Source: a virus. Taken from it: a stretch of 29,774 nucleotides of DNA. The stretch is from IMG/VR virus record IMGVR_UViG_3300030012_002497, positions 1 to 29,774 of that record, one strand, 5' to 3'. Under the pieces are notes generated by a model. It did not search any database, was not told where the DNA came from, and saw nothing but the letters and a program-made list of their open reading frames with translations. This document shows positions 1 through 4,895 of the stretch, piece after piece. The position numbers were made by a program, and so were the translations under genes. Numbering within the stretch: the first letter of the stretch is position 1; every line of letters starts with the position of its first letter.

Positions 1-771
1 TCACTTGGTGCAGGTGGATTATCTGTAGGTAGCATTTCAAATGCACAGATCGCATCAGATGCAGCAATCGCAAAATCAAAGTTAGGTGCTCTTGCAATCA
101 CCAACTCTGACGTTGACAACTCAGCAGCTATTGCAGTTTCTAAGTTAGCAGCATCAACCATTTCAGGTAAAGCATTAGGGACAAACCTTGATAACTTAAC
201 CGATGGTAATGGTATCGCAGATTTCTCATACAATGGTTCTTCTGCAGGCACTATTGCAATCGACCTTGATGGATCAACACTTGCAGTTGGTGCTTCTGGT
301 TTGAAGATCAGTGATGGTGGAGTTGGATCATCACAAATCGCTGATGATGCAATCGTTTCCGCAAAAATAGCAGATGACGCCATTGTTGCAGCACTTATTG
401 CAGATGATGCAATCACCAGTGCAGCTATAGCTGATGACGCTGTTGGAACGGCACAACTTGCAGATAATGCAGTTGATAATGCTCGTATTGCAAATGGTGC
501 AGTTTCTATTGCTAAGTTAGCTTTCCAAGCGAGACAAGATGTATTCAATCCTAATGGATCAACCCTTGCTTTCGATCTTGCCAATCAAGTAGCTCCAGAG
601 TTTGAAAACTTTGTCATGGCTTACAAGAACGGTTTGTTGCAAAGAAAGGTCGCTTCTTCTCCTGGTAATGCTGATGAATACACAGTATCAACCGCTGGTG
701 GAACTACAACTATTACATTTGGTGCAAACCTTGCAGATAGTGATGAGCTAGAAGTCAGAAGTTTAGCATAA
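1..771 (+). CDS. Tail fibre protein, 3' part (5' end outside window)
   Basis: The frame is open from the first base to the TAA at 769-771, so this is the C-terminal part of a longer protein. The visible part has Gly/Ser/Ala-rich fibre-like sequence. Six tandem ten-residue repeats built on IADDAI(V/T)xA lie at about nt 334-513, and looser copies such as AQIASDAAIAKSKL lie upstream. The last ~80 residues form a separate beta-type domain with the pattern FxNGxTxFxL...FVMAYKNGLL...D.LEV. Such low-complexity repeats are common in trimeric phage fibres, and the C-terminal domain probably faces the receptor or trimerises the shaft. It may be the other end of the gene that starts at 29507. The specific receptor is not predictable. 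Confidence 0.7.
   Translation, partial: SLGAGGLSVGSISNAQIASDAAIAKSKLGALAITNSDVDNSAAIAVSKLAASTISGKALGTNLDNLTDGNGIADFSYNGSSAGTIAIDLDGSTLAVGASGLKISDGGVGSSQIADDAIVSAKIADDAIVAALIADDAITSAAIADDAVGTAQLADNAVDNARIANGAVSIAKLAFQARQDVFNPNGSTLAFDLANQVAPEFENFVMAYKNGLLQRKVASSPGNADEYTVSTAGGTTTITFGANLADSDELEVRSLA
334..513 (+). repeat. Tandem decapeptide-coding repeats in fibre
   Basis: Six consecutive 30-nt units encode ten-residue repeats. The first three carry IADDAI at fixed positions, and the later ones drift to IADDAV, LADNAV and IANGAV. The period is exactly ten residues, which suggests a regular fibre shaft fold. Confidence 0.75.
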
Positions 772-784
772 GATTTTGGTGTTT

Positions 785-828
785 GGGGTCAGGATTCTTT
801 TATTCTGTTCTGCCATTGTCCTGGCCCC
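785..828 (+). terminator. Possible hairpin terminator after the fibre gene
   Basis: GGGGTCAGG (785-793) can pair with CCTGGCCCC (820-828): nine pairs including one G-T, around a 26-nt T-rich loop. It sits just after the fibre stop codon and before the holin-like gene. No clean T-run follows, only a pyrimidine-rich stretch, so it may be a weak terminator or a processing stem. Confidence 0.35.
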
Positions 829-853
829 TCTCACCTCTTCTTAGGAGTTGATG

Positions 854-1099
854 ATGGAAGCAATCTTTATGGAGCTAATGCCCTTCTTAAGTGGCCCTGC
901 ATCTGCTGTAATAGTAGCACTTTACATGAATCGCCAGTTTATCATGTTCCAGAACCAATCCATTGATAGAATCTTGGATGATGCTGAAAAAGATAGAGCG
1001 CTTTTCAAAGAAGCTATTACAAAAATCGATCAAAGGCTTTACTTTCTGGAGGAGCAAATGAAAGACATAAAATCTGAACTACGAAGAGGGGATAAATAA
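854..1099 (+). CDS. Holin-like small membrane protein
   Basis: This 81-residue protein has one hydrophobic segment near the N-terminus (FLSGPASAVIVALYM), followed by a charged, coiled-coil-like tail that is mostly cytosolic in character and ends with basic residues. The topology resembles the BhlA/UviB type of small holin-like proteins, in which one span and a heptad-rich tail oligomerise in the membrane. The start was chosen at the ATG at 854: AGGAG at 843-847 gives a 6-nt spacing, whereas the in-frame TTG 848 and ATG 851 are too close. It lies right after a fibre gene, a common place for lysis genes. No endolysin is adjacent, so the lysis role is inferred. Confidence 0.5.
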   Translation: MEAIFMELMPFLSGPASAVIVALYMNRQFIMFQNQSIDRILDDAEKDRALFKEAITKIDQRLYFLEEQMKDIKSELRRGDK

Positions 1100-1109
1100 T
1101 AATCTTCCG

Positions 1110-1122
1110 TTAACGACGTTAA
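1110..1122. promoter_or_regulatory. 13-bp palindrome, possible operator
   Basis: TTAACG-A-CGTTAA is a perfect inverted repeat around a central A, just after the stop of the holin-like gene. It forms the 5' edge of the structured element at 1110-1181. Its central CGACGTT is shared with the related element at 3095-3101. Confidence 0.35.
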
Positions 1123-1181
1123 TCCAGATTGCATTGTAAGTGAGTTCTTATTAAAACATAAAGGGCTTATCTTTACAATGC
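1110..1181 (+). ncRNA. Structured element, copy A
   Basis: This lies between the convergent genes ending at 1099 and 1190. GCATTGTAA (1131-1139) pairs perfectly with TTACAATGC (1173-1181) around a 33-nt loop. The loop carries TTCT (1145-1148) and ACATAAAGGG (1156-1165), and CGACGTT (1114-1120) precedes the stem. The same elements recur at the same spacing at 3090-3169 with a different stem sequence. It may act as a 3'-end or terminator-like RNA structure for the convergent genes. Confidence 0.45.
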
Positions 1182-1189
1182 ATTCTCGT

Positions 1190-1471
1190 TTAAGCAGATA
1201 ACTCCACATCAATAAGCTCCCATTCCACTTCACTTCTATCTTCAATGAAAGAAATGTTAGTTAAGAGATTTGTTTGAAACCAAGTGCCGTCTGATAGGTA
1301 ATAGGTTTCGAAATCTTCTTCATCATAGAACTCATCAAACTCAGAAGGATCTTCATACTGAGATTTTAAGTATGAGACATTATCAGGATGTGCTCCTATT
1401 TCTGTTCTGAGGATAAACACTTCTTTAGAAGTATTGTTATCTATGTTAGTAAGTATTATCTTTTGTTTCAT
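1190..1471 (-). CDS. Small acidic hypothetical protein
   Basis: This is the only gene read on the reverse strand in the window. It encodes 93 residues starting MKQKIILTNID, with a strongly acidic middle (FDEFYDEEDFETYYLSDG) and no membrane segment or known motif. The ATG at 1471 was chosen because GGAG lies about 8 nt upstream on that strand. A TATAAT element at 1524-1531 lies a little further upstream. It diverges from the early rightward genes, an arrangement often seen for regulators or host-takeover proteins, and the acidity would suit a DNA-mimic or inhibitor. That is only a guess, and no family is recognised. Confidence 0.55.
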   Translation of the reverse strand: MKQKIILTNIDNNTSKEVFILRTEIGAHPDNVSYLKSQYEDPSEFDEFYDEEDFETYYLSDGTWFQTNLLTNISFIEDRSEVEWELIDVELSA

Positions 1472-1491
1472 TATCTGTTCTCCATTCTTTA

Positions 1492-1812
1492 GTATCATTC
1501 AGTTGTTTTGTATCATTCATAAGATTATAATACTAAGATAAGTATACTGTTTACAAGAAACTGACAGCACTTTTTTGATTTATTTTTGATTTGTAAAAGA
1601 AATGTAAATAAATGTAAATGATCTTGTAAAAGACACTTTTATGAGATAGTTATTACTGAGGGCAGAGGAGAGAGGGAGAGAGAGATTAACCAGTAGAACG
1701 GCACCAGCCGGTTCGTATCGGTTTATTATCTAGTATTATAGATTATTTATTTATTTTATCTTTATTATTGTAAATCTATTCTCTATAGATTATTATTCTA
1801 AAGTATCATTCA
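1492..1812. repeat. Dispersed 10-bp direct repeats GTATCATTCA
   Basis: GTATCATTCA occurs at 1492-1501, 1510-1519 and 1803-1812 in the same orientation. An inverted copy (TGAATGATAC) lies at 2102-2111, across the stop codon of the 68-residue gene. Three of the four copies are in non-coding DNA, and two flank the shared -35 of the two-way promoter. They could be binding sites for a phage regulator or replication protein. Confidence 0.5.
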
Positions 1813-1850
1813 ATAAATAATAACTTAATAAACATAAGAAATAACATCGC
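1499..1850. other. AT-rich repeat region, origin-like
   Basis: This stretch of ~350 bases has no convincing gene. It contains three pairs of short direct repeats: TTTTTGATTT at 1572 and 1583, AATGTAAAT at 1601 and 1611, and TTGTAAAAGA at 1591 and 1624. It also has an uninterrupted purine run at 1664-1685, a small stem at 1697-1713 (AACGGC/GCCGGTT, loop ACCA), and an 11-bp direct repeat TATAGATTATT at 1737 and 1784 inside extremely AT-rich DNA. Iterated short repeats beside a low-melting AT block are the usual build of a replication origin. No initiator gene is recognised nearby, so this is inferred from architecture alone. Confidence 0.4.
1503..1531. promoter_or_regulatory. Two-way sigma70-type promoter
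   Basis: On the plus strand, TTGTTT (1503-1508) and TATAAT (1526-1531) are separated by 17 bp, a near-consensus host promoter reading into the origin-like region and the gene at 1902. The -10 block ATTATAAT (1524-1531) is its own reverse complement, so it also offers a TATAAT for the reverse gene ending at 1190. The reverse -35 is poor. Confidence 0.5.
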
Positions 1851-1855
1851 TTGTT

Positions 1856-1869
1856 GGCCGTCAACGGCC
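1856..1869 (+). promoter_or_regulatory. GC-rich leader hairpin
   Basis: GGCCG (1856-1860) pairs with CGGCC (1865-1869) across a TCAA loop, in otherwise AT-rich DNA about 30 nt before the start of the gene at 1902. There is no T-run, so it is probably a leader structure rather than a terminator. Confidence 0.35.
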
Positions 1870-1901
1870 GTATAAGCATAACATCTAAGAGGCAGAACAA
1901 G

Positions 1902-2108
1902 ATGAACACAAAAACAAATAGTAAAGTTCTTCAACTAACTGAAGACATAGAATACAATAATCAAGTAGCTATCAGAAACTTAATACTTCAACTAGAAAGA
2001 GAGATGAGTATGATGAGAAGATGCTACAGAAAAGCAGAACTGAAATACTCTATTATCCCAGTTCTTAGACAATACCTTAGAGATTTAGAAATCTTAGATG
2101 ATGAATGA
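1902..2108 (+). CDS. Small helical hypothetical protein
   Basis: The 68-residue product is charged and helix-rich, with a basic stretch (REMSMMRRCYRKAELKYS) in the middle and an acidic end (DLEILDDE). No family is recognised. The ATG at 1902 was preferred over an upstream TTG at 1851, because the upstream reading would run through the GGCCG hairpin and have no ribosome-binding site; AGAGG lies about 10 nt before 1902. The stop codon lies inside the inverted copy of the 10-bp repeat and immediately before the switch-like leader at 2112. A ribosome ending here could therefore cover one arm of that structure. Confidence 0.5.
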   Translation: MNTKTNSKVLQLTEDIEYNNQVAIRNLILQLEREMSMMRRCYRKAELKYSIIPVLRQYLRDLEILDDE

Positions 2109-2260
2109 TACACATGATCTAAATAAAGTTTTATCCTCATTCAGTAGATAGTATAGTTATCATTAGAAAGAGAAGTCAGGCGCTCTTTCGAACCAGGTCA
2201 AAACTCTTTGATAAAACTTTAGAGATCATGTATTTAGCGGTGCATGATCTCACTTTTTTT
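2102..2260 (+). promoter_or_regulatory. Attenuator-like switch with terminator
   Basis: Arm 1 (2112-2120 plus 2124-2135) pairs with arm 2 (2210-2221 plus 2223-2231) to give helices of 12 and 9 perfect pairs, separated only by three unpaired As and one G. The first part of arm 2, GAGATCATG (2222-2230), also pairs perfectly with CATGATCTC (2243-2251), which is followed by AC and seven Ts: an intrinsic terminator. The two folds exclude one another. The interior holds further stems, AAAGAG (2166-2171) with CTCTTT (2183-2188) and GATA/TATC around 2147-2161. TGAATGA (2102-2108) can also pair with TCATTCA (2138-2144). The element lies between the 68-residue gene and the nuclease gene and looks like a transcription attenuator or riboregulator. 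The trigger is unknown. Confidence 0.6.
2222..2260 (+). terminator. Intrinsic terminator of the switch
   Basis: Nine perfect pairs (2222-2230 with 2243-2251) enclose a 12-nt loop. AC follows and then T7 at 2254-2260, with a second T6 about 5 nt later. It would stop transcription before the nuclease gene unless the 5' half of the stem is captured by arm 1. Confidence 0.7.
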
Positions 2261-2301
2261 ACATCTTTTTTACAAGAAAACTGTAGAACAGGCATAGTTA
2301 T

Positions 2302-2333
2302 TCCAGACACGGACGCTAATCCGTTGACCTGGA
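2302..2333 (+). promoter_or_regulatory. Hairpin sequestering the nuclease gene's ribosome-binding site
   Basis: TCCAG (2302-2306) pairs with CTGGA (2329-2333), and inside it CGGA (2310-2313) pairs with TCCG (2320-2323), with extra pairs possible between CA and TG. The 3' strand includes most of the GGAG (2331-2334) that serves the ATG at 2341. Folding would therefore hide the Shine-Dalgarno sequence. Confidence 0.5.
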
Positions 2334-2340
2334 GACATAA

Positions 2341-2823
2341 ATGCCTGACTTATTTGACCGTCTATCCACGGCTGCACGACCTTATGAAATCGCGGTGGGT
2401 AAAATAATAGAAGAACAATCGAAATACAAATACATCCAAGACAAGACATCAATGGATTATGACTGCTACTTAATAAATCCTCAGACAAATCAACCTCTTA
2501 CAATAGAAGTAAAGGTGCATGAAGGTAAAGGAGCATGGGGGAAGTATGATACTGCTTGTCTTGAAATACTAGAATACCAATACAGATACAATGACTATGT
2601 GTCTTCACACTGGCTATCAGCACCCTTCAAAGTAATGGCTCATGTAGATAAAGCAGCATCAATGGTGCACTTCTTCAATGGGCAGACAATAAGGCAATGG
2701 GCGTTGGCTCGAAAGCATACAGCTCGCTACTCAAAGAAAGTGAAAACTGCCAACATAAAAATGCCGTGGCGTTGCAAAGAAGCCGGATACTTATTATCAC
2801 TGCCACTACAGAGCAGCATCTAA
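2341..2823 (+). CDS. PD-(D/E)XK-type nuclease
   Basis: The 160-residue protein shows the layout of a small PD-(D/E)XK nuclease. An N-terminal helix carries a conserved-type Glu (E16), a beta strand ends in D39/D41 (SMDYDCYL), and strand E56-V57-K58 (TIEVKVH) supplies the ExK motif; a helix with E75 follows. This fold includes Holliday-junction resolvases, T7 endonuclease I-like enzymes and restriction-type nucleases. A single-domain phage protein of this size could resolve replication or packaging intermediates, or degrade host DNA. GGAG lies 6 nt before the ATG but is held in a hairpin, and the gene sits behind an attenuator-like leader. Tight control would suit a toxic nuclease. The fold is fairly clear; the substrate is not. 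Confidence 0.6.
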   Translation: MPDLFDRLSTAARPYEIAVGKIIEEQSKYKYIQDKTSMDYDCYLINPQTNQPLTIEVKVHEGKGAWGKYDTACLEILEYQYRYNDYVSSHWLSAPFKVMAHVDKAASMVHFFNGQTIRQWALARKHTARYSKKVKTANIKMPWRCKEAGYLLSLPLQSSI

Positions 2824-2854
2824 AGCACACCATTATCTAACATAGGAGAACAAA

Positions 2855-3082
2855 ATGGCGCAAAAAACAGAAATCGACTCATACGATAAACTATTCTACT
2901 GGCTGGACACCATGCTAATGAAACACTCAGGCACTGACAAGAGCAAGGGAATAAGAAGATTACGCGACTTCATTGAATCACAACAAAGATCGGGTAAATC
3001 ATGGGATGACGTAGCCGAATGGGCAATGTATTCATCATCACAACAATCTGGCTTTGACCCTTTTGAGGGAACACAAAGATAA
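2855..3082 (+). CDS. Small hypothetical protein
   Basis: It encodes 75 residues starting MAQKTEIDSYDKLFYWL, predicted to be helical and soluble, with a Ser/Gln-rich C-terminus (MYSSSQQSGFDPFEGTQR). AGGAG at 2844-2848 precedes the ATG by 6 nt. It follows the nuclease gene by 31 bp and is probably co-transcribed with it. The structured element copy B begins right after its stop codon. No family is recognised. Confidence 0.6.
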   Translation: MAQKTEIDSYDKLFYWLDTMLMKHSGTDKSKGIRRLRDFIESQQRSGKSWDDVAEWAMYSSSQQSGFDPFEGTQR

Positions 3083-3089
3083 ATCACAG

Positions 3090-3169
3090 ATACACGACGT
3101 TGTAATCTAACATAACTCTAACAGATTCTACCTAAAAACATAAGGGGATGACGTTAGAGTTTATCTGTG
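3090..3169 (+). ncRNA. Structured element, copy B
   Basis: AACTCTAAC (3114-3122) pairs perfectly with GTTAGAGTT (3153-3161), and an outer stem joins CACAGATA (3085-3092) to TATCTGTG (3162-3169). CGACGTT (3095-3101) lies 24 nt before TTCT (3126-3129), exactly as in copy A at 1110-1181. The loop again has TAAAA(A)CATAAGGGG. The stem sequence differs from copy A while pairing is kept, which supports an RNA structure under selection. Confidence 0.5.
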
Positions 3170-3217
3170 TTTAAGCCACCAAAAAACGGGGAGGTAAATA
3201 AAAATAATACAGAGTGC

Positions 3218-3227
3218 TGCACGTGCA
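3218..3227. promoter_or_regulatory. 10-bp palindrome overlapping a -35
   Basis: TGCACGTGCA is a perfect palindrome that overlaps the -35 (3223-3228) of the promoter for the gene at 3282. It is a plausible operator position. Confidence 0.3.
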
Positions 3228-3251
3228 AGTTTGAAAAACAAATGTTATAAT
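3223..3251 (+). promoter_or_regulatory. Extended -10 promoter P1
   Basis: GTGCAA (3223-3228), a 17-bp spacer and TATAAT (3246-3251) are present, with a TGT immediately before the -10 (extended -10). The 30-odd bases match the promoter at 3731-3759 at most positions, including TGTTATAATACTA, so both belong to one phage promoter family recognised by host sigma70 polymerase. Transcription would start about 24 nt before the ATG at 3282. Confidence 0.6.
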
Positions 3252-3281
3252 ACTAATGCATAATAACAAAGGAGAATCATT

Positions 3282-3641
3282 ATGTCAAACTCACACTTCT
3301 ACTTCAACAATCAGCACATCGGAACTATACACTATCCACCACCTACAATCGTATCAAAGAGCGTAGATGATAGTCATCTTGATAATCAAATCAATCCTTC
3401 TAACTTCGGCCCACAAGGGCCAGTTGCAAAACTACAAATGATCTGGCAGCCAACAGGTAATCGCTCGACTGTCAGTATCTGGCAAGTGCATCCAAATGGA
3501 TGGAACTACGCCGATGATCACAAAGAAGCAGGTAAGGCTGTAGAATGCCGTAATCTTGAATGGATACTCTGGAACTTCGGCTTATCAGATGCAGATCCAA
3601 ACATACAAGAATGGATTGAAGAAGTCGCTGAATGGTGTTAA
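3282..3641 (+). CDS. Hypothetical protein in a self-contained cassette
   Basis: The 119-residue protein is rich in Trp, Asn and Pro in its centre (IWQVHPNGWNYADDHKEAG), and its C-terminus is acidic and aromatic (QEWIEEVAEWC). There is no signal peptide or membrane segment, and no family is recognised. AAGGAG is well placed before the ATG at 3282. It has its own extended -10 promoter about 30 nt upstream and a strong GC hairpin right after the stop, so it forms a single-gene transcription unit like the moron cassettes of other phages. An early host-interaction role is possible but unproven. Confidence 0.6.
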   Translation: MSNSHFYFNNQHIGTIHYPPPTIVSKSVDDSHLDNQINPSNFGPQGPVAKLQMIWQPTGNRSTVSIWQVHPNGWNYADDHKEAGKAVECRNLEWILWNFGLSDADPNIQEWIEEVAEWC

Positions 3642-3649
3642 TCATCAGA

Positions 3650-3671
3650 GGGGTGCGCTTGTCGCACCCCC
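3650..3671 (+). terminator. Strong GC hairpin after the 119-residue gene
   Basis: GGGGTGCG (3650-3657) pairs perfectly with CGCACCCC (3663-3670) around CTTGT. No T-run follows (CTTAGGGT), so it would be a stable stem or weak terminator that separates this gene from the next promoter. Confidence 0.5.
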
Positions 3672-3730
3672 TTAGGGTAATCTACTTAGCATTTCTGTAG
3701 ACAGACAGACAACAACCACGATGTTCAAAA

Positions 3731-3759
3731 GTGTAAGTGCGATACATGCATGTTATAAT
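3731..3759 (+). promoter_or_regulatory. Extended -10 promoter P2
   Basis: GTGTAA (3731-3736), 17 bp and TATAAT (3754-3759), with TGT just before the -10. It aligns with promoter P1 at 3223-3251, sharing GTGnAAGT and ATGTTATAATACTA. The spacer holds the perfect palindrome ACATGCATGT (3744-3753), which could bind a repressor. Confidence 0.6.
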
Positions 3760-3810
3760 ACTACCAGGTCAACAAGGCCATTTACAACAAAATCAACCAA
3801 GGAGATCCTC

Positions 3811-4287
3811 ATGGATTCTAAACAAATAAGCAAGCAGACAGCAGATCTAATCACCCTTGTCCTATCAGGCGACTACAAGTTAGATGGATTAGAACTCAAG
3901 CCCACCCGTAAACTTATCAGACGTCAGAGAAAAGCAGATCAAGCAGTTCTCGATAAAGCTATCAAAGATGTGGTAGTGGATGTCATTGATACCCACAACA
4001 AATCGGCAGCATTACTCAAAGAGACAGCCTACTTCTCAGTTAAGCCTGCATCTGGCAGTTATGGATTACTACCCTTCATCCAGAAAGCCAAGGTCAAGGC
4101 TACCCGAGATGATGTTCTGCGTGTTATTACCCGTATGGTATTGGATGATGAGATAGAGAAGGTAGGTTTGAAAGGTGGTGTTGAGATTCCAGTAGAAGAT
4201 GCCAATAACTTCCAGATCAGATACCGTTCTATCCGTTATGCCAAGCCGACTACTGATGAGCCTGCCGTTTTCACTGAGAATAAATAG
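3811..4287 (+). CDS. Possible winged-helix DNA-binding protein
   Basis: The protein has 158 residues. The ATG at 3811 (MDSKQISKQTADL) was chosen because AAGGAG lies 8 nt before it; an ATG 30 codons upstream would place the start codon inside the promoter region. The N-terminal half is basic (KPTRKLIRRQRKADQ). The C-terminal half, from about TRDDVLRVITRMVLDDEIEK to FQIRYR, has a helix-helix-hairpin rhythm like a winged-helix domain, with a Gly-rich turn as the wing. It has its own promoter with a palindromic spacer, so autoregulation is conceivable. The family assignment is weak. Confidence 0.45.
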   Translation: MDSKQISKQTADLITLVLSGDYKLDGLELKPTRKLIRRQRKADQAVLDKAIKDVVVDVIDTHNKSAALLKETAYFSVKPASGSYGLLPFIQKAKVKATRDDVLRVITRMVLDDEIEKVGLKGGVEIPVEDANNFQIRYRSIRYAKPTTDEPAVFTENK

Positions 4288-4527
4288 CCATCACCCTTGT
4301 AAATGTGGGAGAGAGAGGGTATACTTTACATAGAATCAGGTATCACCCTCCATCCTACACCCTAGTCGACATGTAAACTGCAGTAGCACAATAGATAGGG
4401 GGTGGGGCCCCATCATGCTACAAGTCGAGTCAGTAGATCAGCTAGACGAAATGCACACCCGAAAAAAATGCCATCTGACAAAAAATGCCACAGGGGAAAA
4501 AACGAGTGCCATCTATAGGAGGACACA
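4288..4527 (+). other. Intergenic region with a G-rich stem
   Basis: About 240 bases separate the winged-helix-like gene and the gene at 4528. CACCCTA (4358-4364) can pair with the G-rich TAGGGGGTG (4396-4404). An 8-bp palindrome GGGGCCCC (4404-4411) adjoins it. TGCCATCT occurs twice (4470 and 4507) beside A-runs. No clear promoter or convincing gene is seen. It may hold a terminator or leader for the late operon. Confidence 0.35.
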
Positions 4528-4848
4528 ATGGCAAAATCAAAGACAAGATTACGAGGCAGAAAGACAGCTGCTCAATCATTGGAATGGCAACTACAACAAG
4601 CAGAAGATCTACACATGCGGCTCATAGGCCTCATCCTTACACTAGAAGAAGTGCCAGACAGACACCTGCCACAAGCGCCACTGGCTAGAGGTAGCCTTGC
4701 TCTGATCTCAGATCTCTTTCGTAAGTGGAAAGTAAAAGTTCAGAAAGAGATCGATGCCGAAAAAGCGCGAGCTGCAGAAAAAGCCAAACCGAAAAAAAGA
4801 AGGGCCCGTAGAAAAAAAGTGGTAGAGACGCCAGAAAAAAACGATTAA
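4528..4848 (+). CDS. Basic-tailed hypothetical protein
   Basis: It encodes 106 residues. AGGAGG lies 5 nt before the ATG, an excellent start that rules out the overlapping frames. The N-terminal part is basic (MAKSKTRLRGRKTAAQ), the middle helical, and the last 35 residues are Lys/Arg/Ala-rich with KPKKRRARRKK. This suggests nucleic-acid binding. It lies at the head of the run that leads to the terminase genes, so a packaging or small-terminase-like role is possible but not supported by any motif. Confidence 0.55.
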   Translation: MAKSKTRLRGRKTAAQSLEWQLQQAEDLHMRLIGLILTLEEVPDRHLPQAPLARGSLALISDLFRKWKVKVQKEIDAEKARAAEKAKPKKRRARRKKVVETPEKND

Positions 4849-4895
4849 CATAGATACTTATCCTTATACAGTAATAACAACTGAAGGAGAAGTGT

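Noticed and set aside
2124-2221. tRNA-like appearance of the stem region (9-bp acceptor-like helix and a TTCGAA loop-like motif)
   Set aside because: The interior is about 76 nt instead of about 60, TTCGAA is not next to the 3' strand, and no anticodon arm fits. The three-arm switch explains the pairing better.
3721-3810. Longer N-terminus for the gene ending at 4287
   Set aside because: The stretch contains the promoter P2 -35 and -10, so it would be largely upstream of the transcript start; 3811 has AAGGAG.
4415-4688. Two open frames overlapping the start of the gene at 4528
   Set aside because: They lack a ribosome-binding site at their starts and overlap a gene with AGGAGG ideally placed. 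Composition looks like a frame shadow.
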